DNA of 64,000 nucleotides from Verrucomicrobiota bacterium (GTDB taxonomy: Bacteria; Verrucomicrobiota; Verrucomicrobiia; Chthoniobacterales; Terrimicrobiaceae). The stretch is from NCBI GenBank assembly GCA_017305195.1, contig JAFKMU010000035.1:1-64000 (forward strand). Reading direction: 5' to 3'. Shown piece after piece: positions 51,688-60,810 of this stretch. A program made the translations under genes and the position numbers. Below the pieces are notes generated by a model that saw nothing but the letters and a program-made list of their open reading frames with translations, was not told the DNA's origin and ran no database searches. Within the stretch, counting starts at the first letter, position 1. Every line of letters begins with the position of its first letter.

Positions 51688-54416
51688 CCGATGGGCCGGA
51701 TCGCCGCGCGGCGCAGCAGCTTCATGATGCGCTTCATGGCGTTTTCATCCGTCAGCTTCAGACCGTCCTTCACCGTCACGTAAAAACTGTCGATGGCGAC
51801 CTCCATCTCCGTGGTGACTCGGGACAGCTCGATGTTGACCCCGGCTTCGCCAAAGGCGCGGAGCAGATCATACAGGAGGCCGAGGCGATCGGGGGTCTGG
51901 ATGTCGATGAGCGTGTAGTTCGGGTGCGAGATGTTGTCGACGTTGATCTTGCTCGGCAGCTCGGCCTCCTGCGACATGCGGTAGCTGCGCATGCGGGTGT
52001 CCTTGCGGATCAGCGAGGAGAAATCGTAGTCCTCCACCGCGAGCGAATCCTGCAGGCAGCTTTCCACTCGGGCATAGTCCTTGGGATTCGTCACCGGGGT
52101 GAGCTGTGTGGTGCAGACGCGGAAGATGTCGATGGCGAGGTTGTCGCCGCGCGTGAAGATGTCCGCGCTCAGGATGTTCAGTTGCGCGGAGAGAAACGCT
52201 CCTGCGATGCGCTCGAGCAGGCGCGGCCGGTCCCAGCCGCACACCCAGACCTCGCTGTGGCCGAGGTCGGGCTTGGGAATCCACTTGAAGCACGGGGCGA
52301 GGGCGTCGACGCCGTCCTTCTTGAGATGCGTCTCGATGAAAGAGCGGAAAATCTTGAGGTGCTGCGCGATCTGGTCCGCGTCGAACATCTGCAAATACCG
52401 GTCGGGCATGTGCGCGAAGTGCGCGACGATTTCCTCGCCGTAGTCCTTCGGCAGCTTGGCTTTCACCGCGATCTTCAGCTCGCCGCGATCCTTCTTCAGG
52501 CGCTCCAGCGCCTCGTGACCGCCCTCGAGGTAATCACTCGTCCGGCGGTAGAGAATCCACACCAGGCCTTCCTTCCAGTCGGACCAGTTCTGGTCGCTGG
52601 TACCCATGCCGTCGGCGAGGGTGAGGAGCATGAGGGCGTCGAGATTGGCGCGATTGCCGACGATGCGGGCAAATTCCTCGATCGTCGCCGGGTCGTCCAG
52701 ATTGCGGTTCTGCGCGGTGGACGAGAGCTCGTAGTGCGAGTTCACCAGTGTGATGAGCATGCGGCGGCGCTCGGAGGAGAGCTGGAGGCGGCGGGCCACC
52801 TTCTGGGCCAGGATCGCGCTTGCGTCCTCGTGGTGGCGCTGGTTGGCGGCCTTGCCCACGTCGTGCAGCAAGATCGCCAGATAGAGCATGCCCGGGTCTT
52901 CCAGCTTCTGGAAAAGCGAGCGGTAGCCGCGAAATTTCTCCTCCTCGGCAAAGAGCAGCGCGTCGAGCTTCTCGATGCAGACCAGCGTATGCTCGTCGGC
53001 CGTGTAGCGGTGATAAAACTCGTGCTGCACCAGACAGGTGAGGGGAGCGAACTCCGGAACCAGCCGCGCGAGGAAACCGAGGTCGTGCATCTCGCGCAGG
53101 ATGCGGCCCACCTCGCCCTTGCGGGAGAGGATGGCGAGGAACGTCTCGCGTGTTGCCCGGGAGTACTGGAATGTCCGGTCGACAAGGCGCAGCCTGCGAC
53201 GAAGGGAATCGGTCAGTTCGGGGCTCAACTCCAGTTTGCGGACCTGGATGTGCAGAAAGGCGCGGATGATGCGAAACACGTCCTCGGCAAAGGTCTCGCG
53301 GTTCTCCGCGTACAGCTTGCCATTGCGGGAGATGAAGCCGTCGAATTTCTCCACCTTCGGTTTCAACAGACCGAGCAGGGCGGAACCCTTTTCCGGCACG
53401 AGCTTCATGCGCTCGATGGCAGAGTCGGTGATGAGATGGATCTCGCGGGTCTTTGTGTAGTACTCGCGCATGAACGCCTCCACCCGGCGGAGGATGTGGC
53501 GTTGCGGGTAGTTGAAGTCCGACGCGACGCGGCCCTGGAGCTGGAGCGTGAGCCCGTCCTGAGGGCGGCCCGTCACGTAATGCATCTCCGTGCGGACGCG
53601 GAGCAGGAAATCGTAGGCCTTTTCCAGCGCGCGGCGTTCGGGTTCGCGCAGGTACTTGTGTTCGGCGAGCTTGGCCGTCGTCATCACGCGTTCCTTGAAG
53701 TAGCCGATCCAGAGGATGTTCTGGTAATCGCGCAGGCCGCCGATGCCGTTCTTCACGTTGGGCTCCTGCATGAAGACGCTGTTGCCGTTCTTTTCGTGGA
53801 CTTCCTTCTGATTCGCGAGACGCCAGGCAAAATACTCGGCCTCCTTGCCCTCCACGCACTCGGCGACGAAGCGTTCCTTGAATTCGTTGAACAACTCGCG
53901 ATTGCCTGTGAGGTAGCGGCACTCGAGCATCGAGGTTTTCGTCACGAGGTCCGAGTTCGCCTGCTTGATGGCCTGCGGGATCGAGCGCGTCGAGTGCCCG
54001 ACCTTGTACCCGATGTCCCACAATGCCGTGAGCGTCATTCGTATTGCCTCCTCCGTCACCTTGGAGACCTGGGCGCGGGGCAGGAGAAACATGATGTCGA
54101 TGTCGCTGCTCGGCGTCAGTTCGCGGCGGCCATAGCCGCCGAAGGCTGCGACCACCACGCTGTCCGGGAGTCCCTTGGGCGCGACCGAGCGTACGATGCC
54201 GTCGAAGAGCTCGCGAAAGAGGATGTCGACAAGGTCGGAACGCTGGCGGGCCACCTCACGGCCGCCGCCGCCGGACTTGTGCCAGATGCGCAGCCGGTGT
54301 TCCTCGATTTTGCGGAAACCGCGGAAGATTTCGATCGAGTCGTCCTTCTTCTTTCGGGCCTTCTCCTGGAGTGACTTTGCGGCCTGCTCCAAGGCCCGTT
54401 CCTTCGGGGTGATCAT
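51684..54416 (-). CDS. glnD: PII uridylyltransferase/uridylyl-removing enzyme GlnD
   Basis: The 910-residue sensor modifies PII in response to glutamine. The nucleotidyltransferase signature is GGYGRRELTPSSDID (93-107), with D105 and D107. The HD domain carries LLHDVGKAAN, and two ACT domains close the protein (RPRLLERIAGAFLS and DRLGLLYDLLRAFGEAGV). Length is usual. It is flanked by an OmpA-like gene and an ABC permease, each overlapping by 4 nt, an unusual setting for a nitrogen regulator. Confidence 0.96.
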   Translation of the reverse strand: MITPKERALEQAAKSLQEKARKKKDDSIEIFRGFRKIEEHRLRIWHKSGGGGREVARQRSDLVDILFRELFDGIVRSVAPKGLPDSVVVAAFGGYGRRELTPSSDIDIMFLLPRAQVSKVTEEAIRMTLTALWDIGYKVGHSTRSIPQAIKQANSDLVTKTSMLECRYLTGNRELFNEFKERFVAECVEGKEAEYFAWRLANQKEVHEKNGNSVFMQEPNVKNGIGGLRDYQNILWIGYFKERVMTTAKLAEHKYLREPERRALEKAYDFLLRVRTEMHYVTGRPQDGLTLQLQGRVASDFNYPQRHILRRVEAFMREYYTKTREIHLITDSAIERMKLVPEKGSALLGLLKPKVEKFDGFISRNGKLYAENRETFAEDVFRIIRAFLHIQVRKLELSPELTDSLRRRLRLVDRTFQYSRATRETFLAILSRKGEVGRILREMHDLGFLARLVPEFAPLTCLVQHEFYHRYTADEHTLVCIEKLDALLFAEEEKFRGYRSLFQKLEDPGMLYLAILLHDVGKAANQRHHEDASAILAQKVARRLQLSSERRRMLITLVNSHYELSSTAQNRNLDDPATIEEFARIVGNRANLDALMLLTLADGMGTSDQNWSDWKEGLVWILYRRTSDYLEGGHEALERLKKDRGELKIAVKAKLPKDYGEEIVAHFAHMPDRYLQMFDADQIAQHLKIFRSFIETHLKKDGVDALAPCFKWIPKPDLGHSEVWVCGWDRPRLLERIAGAFLSAQLNILSADIFTRGDNLAIDIFRVCTTQLTPVTNPKDYARVESCLQDSLAVEDYDFSSLIRKDTRMRSYRMSQEAELPSKINVDNISHPNYTLIDIQTPDRLGLLYDLLRAFGEAGVNIELSRVTTEMEVAIDSFYVTVKDGLKLTDENAMKRIMKLLRRAAIRPIG

Positions 54417-55393
54417 TTCGTTCGGATTACGATTTCCACTCGGCGGTTGATCTGTTGTTCCTCGATCGAGCCACCGGGCACGATGAGCCGTGTCTTCCCA
54501 AATCCCTGCGCCGTCACGCGATCGGCTGGAATGTTCATCCTCGCGATGAGCCAGGCCTTCACGCTATCCGCACGGCGCTGGCTGAGATCCATGTTGTAGG
54601 CGTCGGACCCGAAGGTATCCGAGTGCCCCTCGATCTGAAAGACGGCCTGCGGGTTGCGGCGGATGAGCTCGCCGAGCTTCTCCAGGCTGGCCAGCGACTC
54701 GGGCCGGAGATCGGCCTCGTTGTAGCCAAAGAGCAGGTCTGTCGGCATGAGGATCGGCGCGGTTTCCGCCGTGAGCGGGCCGGTCTGGGCCAGGAGCGAG
54801 TCGAGATTGCTGAACCCCGGGGCGTTGCGTCCGGCTTCGGCGCCGGTCTGGGCAATGGCGCGACCGGTCATGGTGTCGGGAGCGAGGAGATCACTCACTG
54901 CCGCACCGCCTGCAGGCTTTTCATTGAGGAGGGCCTGCTGGATTGCCTTCGGGTCTTCCAGTGCGCTCTGGGTGCCATTTTTTTGTGCTTCGGCCAGCGT
55001 GCGCTCCATCGTGGTCGCGGCGGCGGTGGGCTTCTCGGAGAGAATCTGCTGGTCGATCTTTGGCGCGGTGGGCTGGCCGGGATTCTGCGACATCATCTTT
55101 TCAAAGGCCGGGGCCTCGTCGGGCAGCTTCACCGCATCCGGCGCCATGGCGACCTGCTTTTTCTCGGCGGGCTCGGGCTTGAGGAGTTCCTCGTCAATTT
55201 GCGCTCGCTCGATGCGGAAGGTGCGCGGCACCACTTTTTCGTAGACTTCCTTCTCGGATTTCACCACCGGCGTAAGGCGGGCCCAGTAGAGCAAACCGAC
55301 ATGCAGGAGGATCGACAGGATCAACGCAGGGATGATCCATCGCTGGAAACTGGAGGGTGAATCTCCCTCCCGATAATCCTCCGCCATTGTCAT
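54413..55393 (-). CDS. TonB-like N-terminus fused to an OmpA-type peptidoglycan-binding domain
   Basis: The 326-residue protein has a short cytosolic tail, one membrane helix (about 20-40, WIIPALILSILLHVGLLYWA) reminiscent of TonB, a disordered periplasmic linker (45-210) and an OmpA C-terminal domain. The domain has FQIEGHSDTFGSDAYNMDLS, RADSVKAWLI and NRRVEIVI, with Asp/Arg residues that bind diaminopimelate. It would tether the inner membrane to the cell wall. ATGA overlap couples it to glnD. Confidence 0.85.
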   Translation of the reverse strand: MTMAEDYREGDSPSSFQRWIIPALILSILLHVGLLYWARLTPVVKSEKEVYEKVVPRTFRIERAQIDEELLKPEPAEKKQVAMAPDAVKLPDEAPAFEKMMSQNPGQPTAPKIDQQILSEKPTAAATTMERTLAEAQKNGTQSALEDPKAIQQALLNEKPAGGAAVSDLLAPDTMTGRAIAQTGAEAGRNAPGFSNLDSLLAQTGPLTAETAPILMPTDLLFGYNEADLRPESLASLEKLGELIRRNPQAVFQIEGHSDTFGSDAYNMDLSQRRADSVKAWLIARMNIPADRVTAQGFGKTRLIVPGGSIEEQQINRRVEIVIRTK

Positions 55394-55469
55394 AGCCCTT
55401 CAGGATAGATTCGCCCCGTGGCGAATTCAATCTGGAACGATGCCTCCTGGTCATTTAGGACTTCGCTCA

Positions 55470-56030
55470 ATGAAGTTGTCCGATAGGGGTAGGAAAGTGC
55501 TGGGCGAATTCAAGGCAATGCCCGGCAAGATCATCGCTCTGAAGGACAAACCGCATGCCATCGCCGGCGGCGTCGCCATTGGGATGTTCATGGGGTTTAC
55601 CCCGCTCTTCGGGCTGAAGACCGTGCTGTGTCTCGCCCTGGCCTATATTTTTCGCGTCAATCCCATCGCCGCGGTCATCGCGGTTTCGCTCCACGATATC
55701 GTGACCCCGCTCTGGCCGGTGTTGCTCAAGATCGAGTACGATATCGGTGTCTTTGTGCTCAGCCATCTCGGGCAGATGCACGGTATCCCGGCGAAAACCC
55801 ATGGCCTGCATTTGAAACTCGGGCAGATGCTGGAGTGGACGACGTTTCTCAATGTCGGCCTGCCGTTGCTCGTCGGATCGCTCTTTCTGGCCGCCCCTGC
55901 GGCTGCCATCAGCTATGGCATCACTCTTGGTCTGCTGGAGCGTCGCCTGCGCCGGGAGAGAGCCCGGGAAGCTCAGGAAAAGCTGGAATCCGAGTCCGAC
56001 AAGGACCCGGAAGTTTTTCGGGAAGACTGA
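55470..56030 (+). CDS. DUF2062 membrane protein
   Basis: The 186-residue protein fits DUF2062. PHAIAGGVAIGMFMGFTPL and GLKTVLCLALAYIFRVNPIA form the first hydrophobic core, and a second is near FLNVGLPLLVGSLFLAAPA. A charged tail follows. The family is an inner-membrane protein group of unknown function, sometimes fused to glycosyltransferases. The ATG at 55470 is chosen; an in-frame start at 55440 is possible. Confidence 0.85.
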   Translation: MKLSDRGRKVLGEFKAMPGKIIALKDKPHAIAGGVAIGMFMGFTPLFGLKTVLCLALAYIFRVNPIAAVIAVSLHDIVTPLWPVLLKIEYDIGVFVLSHLGQMHGIPAKTHGLHLKLGQMLEWTTFLNVGLPLLVGSLFLAAPAAAISYGITLGLLERRLRRERAREAQEKLESESDKDPEVFRED

Positions 56031-56069
56031 GCCCGCTCCTCGACCTGATCCTTTTCCCTTGCCGTGAGG

Positions 56070-56097
56070 GGGGCGATTGGCCCTAAATCGTCGCCCC
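56070..56097 (+). promoter_or_regulatory. Hairpin abutting the hisG start codon
   Basis: Arms ggggcga (56070-56076) and tcgcccc (56091-56097) are followed by tttc, with the hisG ATG 4 nt after the stem. The short T-run makes it a weak terminator at best. Similar hairpin-before-ATG arrangements occur at plsX and thiG. Confidence 0.4.
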
Positions 56098-56101
56098 TTT
56101 C

Positions 56102-56977
56102 ATGTCACAGATCCTTACACTTGGCCTGCCCTCCGGCAGCCTGATGGAGTCGACGATCGACCTTTTCGACAAGGCCGGTTTCTCGATCTCCACTTCCAAG
56201 CGGTCCTACCGGCCGTCCGTCGACGACCCTGAGCTCGGGCTTCGCCTGCTCCGCGCCCAGGAAATCAGCCGCTATGTCGAGCATGGGTATCTGGACGCGG
56301 GTCTCACCGGCCGCGACTGGGTGGCCGAGAATGCCTCCGACGTCCACGAGATCATCGAACTGCCTTTCAGCAAAGCCACCGCCCGCCCGACCCGCTGGGT
56401 GCTCGTCGTACCGGAGGCCTCCGAGATTCATTCCGTGAAGGATCTCGAGGGCAAGCGTGTCGCCACCGAGGCCGTCGGCCTGACCCGGCGGTTCTTTGAA
56501 AAAGCCGGGGTGAACGTCGAGATCGAGTTCTCCTGGGGTGCGACCGAAGTGAAGGTTCCCGATCTCGTCGACGCCATCGTCGACATTACGGAGACCGGCT
56601 CCTCGCTCCGCGCCAACAAGCTGCGCATCGTCGAGACGCTCATGGAGTCCTTCCCCGTTCTCGTCGCCAACAAGCAGGCCTGGGCCGACCCGGTGAAGCG
56701 CGCGAAGCTCGAAAATATGGCGCTTCTCCTCAAGGGAGCCCTCAACGCGCGCGACCTCGTCGGACTCAAGATGAATTTACCCGATGCAAATTTGAAGAAT
56801 TTGCTTGAGGCGCTGCCTGCGTTGCGAAATCCTACAGTTTCGCCCTTGGCCCAGTCTGGATGGGTTGCTGTCGAAACGATCATTGAAGAAAAGGTCGTTC
56901 GCGAGATCATTCCCAGACTTAAAGCCCTTGGTGCGGAGGGGATTATCGAATATCCGCTCAACAAGGTAGTCTACTAG
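56102..56977 (+). CDS. hisG: ATP phosphoribosyltransferase HisG (long form)
   Basis: The 291-residue enzyme catalyses the first step of histidine synthesis. [20 protein letters not shown] opens it, and [16 protein letters not shown] is the PRPP-binding signature. The C-terminal ACT-like regulatory domain (from about 215, ending [10 protein letters not shown]) marks the long form that does not need HisZ and is inhibited by histidine. It stands alone, and hisC is about 6 kb away. Confidence 0.96.
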   Translation: MSQILTLGLPSGSLMESTIDLFDKAGFSISTSKRSYRPSVDDPELGLRLLRAQEISRYVEHGYLDAGLTGRDWVAENASDVHEIIELPFSKATARPTRWVLVVPEASEIHSVKDLEGKRVATEAVGLTRRFFEKAGVNVEIEFSWGATEVKVPDLVDAIVDITETGSSLRANKLRIVETLMESFPVLVANKQAWADPVKRAKLENMALLLKGALNARDLVGLKMNLPDANLKNLLEALPALRNPTVSPLAQSGWVAVETIIEEKVVREIIPRLKALGAEGIIEYPLNKVVY

Positions 56978-56999
56978 TTTAGAAGTACATTCACTGTTC

Positions 57000-57104
57000 A
57001 TGGGTTCACTTAAAAAGAAAAGAAAGGCGAAGATCGCGAAGCACAAGCGTCGCAAGCGCATGCGCGAAAATCGTCACAAGAAGCGGTTGCGCTACAAGTC
57101 CTAG
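57000..57104 (+). CDS. AURKAIP1/COX24-domain small ribosomal protein (bS22/mS38-like)
   Basis: Translation from ATG gives 34 residues: MGSLKKKRKAKIAKHKRRKR followed by a second basic stretch ending LRYKS. The strongly basic KKKRKxKIxKHKxRKRxRxxRxKKR pattern is that of COX24/AURKAIP1 proteins (mS38), whose bacterial relatives bind 16S rRNA near the decoding centre. It lies 22 nt after hisG and 17 nt before the TPR gene. It is shorter than most gene callers accept. Confidence 0.85.
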   Translation: MGSLKKKRKAKIAKHKRRKRMRENRHKKRLRYKS

Positions 57105-57121
57105 CGGATAAAGTCTCCGCC

Positions 57122-58867
57122 ATGAACAGGTGTGGATGTCCCAGAGCCTCCCAGAGAGTGCTTTGGCTGGCATCCTCCCTTGTTTTTGGAGGCTTTATTC
57201 TCGTCGCAGGCCCGATCCGGGCTGCCGATGCCGATCTCGTTCCGGCGGATATGCCCCACACGGCACCCGATCTGAACGAGAAGGGCAGGCGGCAGGCCGA
57301 CGCGCTCGCGTATTTCATGTCCGGCATCTTCGAAGAGGAGAGTGCCGGCCCTGAAAAGGCTCTCGAAAGCAAGCGGAAGGTCCTCGACCTCGATCCCGGC
57401 TGCTCGGAACTCGCCATTGAGGTGGCATACGAGTATCTGCGCCGTGGAGAGACGGCCGAGGCCACCAGCGTGCTGAAGGATGCCATCGCCGCGAAGCGCA
57501 AGGCCTTGGCCCCGTACCTCGCCCTGTCGACGATCTACCTGCGTCATTTACAAAAGCCGGAGCTTGCCGCGCGCTACGCGCAGCAGGCGGTCGACATCGC
57601 GCCCGAAAACGCCGATGGCTACGAACTCCTCTGGGAGACGTACCAGAGCCAGGGCATGTCCGCGAAGGCCCAGCTCGTCCTCGATCGCGCGGCGAAGTCC
57701 AAGAGCACCGATCCCGATTTCTGGCTCTCCCTCGCGGAGATGACAGCTCGCGGCGCGGCGCGGGACAATGTGCCGCCAGACGGCGCGACAGTCGCACAAA
57801 TCAACCGATTCCTCGATCAGGCCGCCTCGCTCGGCGGCGACAAGCTGGACGTTGCCTCCAAGTTGGGCGACCTCTACGTCATCTCCCGCCAGACCGACAA
57901 GGCGATCCCGTACTACAAGCGAGTCATCGAGCTGCGCTCGGATTCCGTTGGCACCCGGGAGAAGCTGGCCCGCTGCTATCTGGAAACCGCCCAGGTCGAG
58001 CCTGCCATCGAGCAGTTCGAGGCCGTCGTGGCGGCCAATCCGCTCAGTCTGGAGAGCTACGTCATCCTCACCGATCTTTATACGAAGAGCGGTGACTATT
58101 CCAAAGCGCTGGTCAATGCCCGGCAGACCGTGGTGATCGAGCCCGGCAACATCGACCGCTATTCCGTCGTCGTTGACCTCCTTTACCGCATGAAGCGGTT
58201 TGACGAAATGGCGGCCACCCTCGCAGAAGCCCGCCGAAATTTTCCCCGTGTCGCCCGCATCACGCATCTCTATGCCGTTTCGCTCAGCCAGGCCGGGAAG
58301 CACGATGCTGCCGTGAAGGCCTTTGCCGAGGCGGAGAAGGAGGCGGAAAACAGTCAGCCCGACCTGCTCGATGCCCGCTTTTACTTCGACTACGGCGGGG
58401 CCGCCGAGCGCGCGGGCAATCACGAGCTCGCCGCCACCATGCTCAAGAAGAGCATCGACCTCGACCCGGCCAACGCCGGAGAGGCGTACAATTATCTCGG
58501 CTACATGTGGGTCGATCTCGGCAAAAACCTTGATGAGGCGGAGTTCCTGATCCGGCGCGCCCTAGCGATGGAGCCCTCCAATGGCGCGTACATCGACAGC
58601 CTGGGCTGGCTTTACTACCACCAGGGCAAATACCAGGAGGCGCTCACGGAACTGCTTCGCGCCGCCGAGGCCCTGCCGGAGCCGGACCCGACCGTTTACG
58701 GCCACGTCGCCGACGCCTATCACAAGCTCGGCAAGACGGCCGAGGCCGTCCTCTACTGGCAGAAGGCTCTGGCGCTCGACCCGGAGAACAAGGAGTTCAT
58801 CGCCAAGCTCGACGAGGCCTCGAAGAAGGTCGCCGAGCAGCCCGAAAAAAAACCAGCCGGCCACTAG
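57122..58867 (+). CDS. Exported TPR-repeat protein
   Basis: The 581-residue protein has a signal peptide (VLWLASSLVFGGFILVAGPIRAADA) and then about a dozen tetratricopeptide repeats to the end, for example KAIPYYKRVIELRSDSVGTR and KTAEAVLYWQKALALDPENK. It would be a soluble periplasmic scaffold of unknown partners. The tail is Lys/Pro rich (EKKPAGH). Its last codons overlap the minus-strand terminator of mqnD. Confidence 0.85.
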   Translation: MNRCGCPRASQRVLWLASSLVFGGFILVAGPIRAADADLVPADMPHTAPDLNEKGRRQADALAYFMSGIFEEESAGPEKALESKRKVLDLDPGCSELAIEVAYEYLRRGETAEATSVLKDAIAAKRKALAPYLALSTIYLRHLQKPELAARYAQQAVDIAPENADGYELLWETYQSQGMSAKAQLVLDRAAKSKSTDPDFWLSLAEMTARGAARDNVPPDGATVAQINRFLDQAASLGGDKLDVASKLGDLYVISRQTDKAIPYYKRVIELRSDSVGTREKLARCYLETAQVEPAIEQFEAVVAANPLSLESYVILTDLYTKSGDYSKALVNARQTVVIEPGNIDRYSVVVDLLYRMKRFDEMAATLAEARRNFPRVARITHLYAVSLSQAGKHDAAVKAFAEAEKEAENSQPDLLDARFYFDYGGAAERAGNHELAATMLKKSIDLDPANAGEAYNYLGYMWVDLGKNLDEAEFLIRRALAMEPSNGAYIDSLGWLYYHQGKYQEALTELLRAAEALPEPDPTVYGHVADAYHKLGKTAEAVLYWQKALALDPENKEFIAKLDEASKKVAEQPEKKPAGH

Positions 58868-58885
58868 GTCAGCAGCCGGCTGGTT
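58845..58885 (-). terminator. Intrinsic terminator of mqnD, overlapping the TPR gene 3' end
   Basis: Perfect 11-bp arms aaccagccggc (58851-58861) and gccggctggtt (58875-58885) are followed, on the minus strand, by eight T (complement of the A-run at 58845-58852). It lies 25 nt after the mqnD stop and encodes the last codons of the convergent TPR gene. Confidence 0.88.
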
Positions 58886-58909
58886 GGTAAGTTCTGTCTG
58901 TCGGGTGCG

Positions 58910-59794
58910 TTACTCGACAAACTCCAGGTGCTCGATCGTCGGGATCAATCCCGCGTCGGCAGCTTCCTTGAGAAACTGGTGCACGGCTTTGCGGCCGAGG
59001 TCGCCGTAATCCAGCGTGAAGTCGTTGACGTACATGCCGATGAACTGGTCCGCGAGCGGGATGTCCATGCCGCGGGCGTGGGCCATGCTGTGCACGACCG
59101 CCGGGCGGCGATGCTCCAGGCCGTAGGCGATGCTTTCGCGCAGGATGTCGCTCAGCTCGTGGCGCACCTCGGGCGGGAAGTCCTTGCGGACGACGTTGCC
59201 GCCGAGCGGGAGCGGGATGCCGCCGCGTGTGCGCTTCCACCATTCGCCGAGGTCGACCACGAGCTTGAGGCCCTCATTGGCAAAGGTGAGCTGGCCCTCG
59301 TGGATGATGAGACCCACGTCGGCCTTGCCGGATTTCACGGCATCGAAGATTTCGTCGAAGGGCACCACGACGTAATTGAAACCCTTGCCGAGATAAAGCT
59401 GGGCGGCGAGGAAGGCGCTCGTCATCAGGCCGGGGATCGCGATCTTCTTGCCGAGGAGCCACTGCTTGCGGGCCTCGTCGTCCGCGTCATCGGCCAGTCC
59501 CACGGTCGAGGGCGTGACAAACATCGGGCCGTAGCCGTCGCCCATGCTGGCGCCGCTGGGCAGGAGGGCATACTTGTCGAGCACGTAGGCCAGCGCGTGG
59601 ATGGAGACGGCGGTGATGTTCAGCTCGCCGCGGGTCGCGCGCTCGTTGAGCGTCTGGATGTCCTGCAGGATGTGCTCAAACTTGTAGCCGCGCTGGTCGA
59701 TTTTGTTTTCCTTCATCGCATAGAACATGAAGGCGTCGTCCGGATCGGGAGAGTGGCCGAGCGTGAGGGTGATCGATTTCCAGTCTGTCGTCAT
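58910..59794 (-). CDS. mqnD: 1,4-dihydroxy-6-naphthoate synthase MqnD (futalosine pathway)
   Basis: The 294-residue enzyme converts cyclic dehypoxanthine futalosine to 1,4-dihydroxy-6-naphthoate for menaquinone. LTLGHSPDPDDAFMFYAM is the family N-terminus. AIPGLMTSAFLAAQLYLG, GLIIHEGQLTFANEGL and PLPLGGNVVRKD are the other blocks. The start at 59794 (MTTDWK) is chosen over an in-frame upstream one. Only this pathway gene is in the window. Confidence 0.95.
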   Translation of the reverse strand: MTTDWKSITLTLGHSPDPDDAFMFYAMKENKIDQRGYKFEHILQDIQTLNERATRGELNITAVSIHALAYVLDKYALLPSGASMGDGYGPMFVTPSTVGLADDADDEARKQWLLGKKIAIPGLMTSAFLAAQLYLGKGFNYVVVPFDEIFDAVKSGKADVGLIIHEGQLTFANEGLKLVVDLGEWWKRTRGGIPLPLGGNVVRKDFPPEVRHELSDILRESIAYGLEHRRPAVVHSMAHARGMDIPLADQFIGMYVNDFTLDYGDLGRKAVHQFLKEAADAGLIPTIEHLEFVE

Positions 59795-59814
59795 AAAGTG
59801 ATGTGGTGGAGGCG

Positions 59815-60810
59815 TTACGCAGCCGCGCGGCATATGGCGCGGATCAATTGCGGCCCGCGGTAAATGAAGCCTGTGTAGATTTGAACGAGGCTGGCCCCAG
59901 CGTCAAACTTCTCCTTGCCGGAATCTCCGTCCATCACGCCGCCGGAGGCGATGATCGGGAGCTTCGTTTTCTTCTTCAGGTCGCGCAGGAGCTGGCTGGC
60001 GCGGGTGCGCAGCGGCTGACCGCTCAGGCCGCCGGTTTCGTCGCGGAAGCCCGCCAGGGCGCTGTGGTCGATGGTGGTATTCGTCGCGATGAGGCCGGAG
60101 ACATTTTCCTCCTCGGCCATGGCGGCGATCTCAAAAGCCTGCTCGTCCGCGAGATCGGGGGCGATTTTCACCAGCAGCGGGATCTTCGCGTCCTCGGAGC
60201 GAATGGCCCGCACGATGTCACGCAGCAGGCCTGTCTCCTGGAGGTTGCGCAAGCCGGGGGTGTTGGGCGAACTGACGTTGATGACAAAATAATCGCCGAA
60301 GGCGCGCAGACGGCGAAAGCTGGTCAGGTAATCCTCAGGCGCTCCCTCCAGCGGGGTGATCTTCGACTTGCCGATGTTCACACCCACGGGGATGCGCGGC
60401 CATTCGCCCGCTTCCTTCAGGCGGGTGAGACGGCGGGCGATCTCCTCGGAGCCGTCGTTGTTGAACCCCATTCGGTTCACGAGCGCTCCGAGCGGCGGAT
60501 AGCGGAAAATGCGCGGCTTCGGATTGCCCGGCTGGGCGTGCGCGGTGATCGTGCCGATCTCGACGAAGCCAAAACCGAGCGCCTCCCAGCCTGCGAGCGA
60601 GGTGGCGTTTTTATCCATGCCGGCGGCGAGGCCGACGGGGTTGGGGAAGGTGATGCCGAAGACCTCGCGCGGCTGCGCCGGGGCGGGGCCGAAGATGAGC
60701 TGCAGGACCTGTGGCGGGATGGTGGCGAGCTGGTCGAGGGCGAAATGGTGCGCCGTTTCCGGATCCATCCGGAACATGACGGGGCGCAGGACCGATTCGT
60801 AGATATTCAT
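59815..60810 (-). CDS. pyrD: Dihydroorotate dehydrogenase (quinone), class 2
   Basis: The 331-residue flavoprotein oxidises dihydroorotate and passes electrons to quinone at the inner membrane. The N-terminal helix region ([20 protein letters not shown]) is the class 2 membrane-contact extension. [13 protein letters not shown] contains the catalytic Ser typical of class 2. The ATG at 60810 overlaps the mnmE stop (ATGA), so the two are coupled. With menaquinone synthesis next door, the electron acceptor is likely menaquinone. Confidence 0.95.
   Translation of the reverse strand: MNIYESVLRPVMFRMDPETAHHFALDQLATIPPQVLQLIFGPAPAQPREVFGITFPNPVGLAAGMDKNATSLAGWEALGFGFVEIGTITAHAQPGNPKPRIFRYPPLGALVNRMGFNNDGSEEIARRLTRLKEAGEWPRIPVGVNIGKSKITPLEGAPEDYLTSFRRLRAFGDYFVINVSSPNTPGLRNLQETGLLRDIVRAIRSEDAKIPLLVKIAPDLADEQAFEIAAMAEEENVSGLIATNTTIDHSALAGFRDETGGLSGQPLRTRASQLLRDLKKKTKLPIIASGGVMDGDSGKEKFDAGASLVQIYTGFIYRGPQLIRAICRAAA

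Noticed and set aside
51615-54374. A 919-residue plus-strand ORF opposite glnD and the permease
   Set aside because: It is the antisense shadow of glnD, has no domain features and is rich in residues favoured by GC-rich antisense frames.
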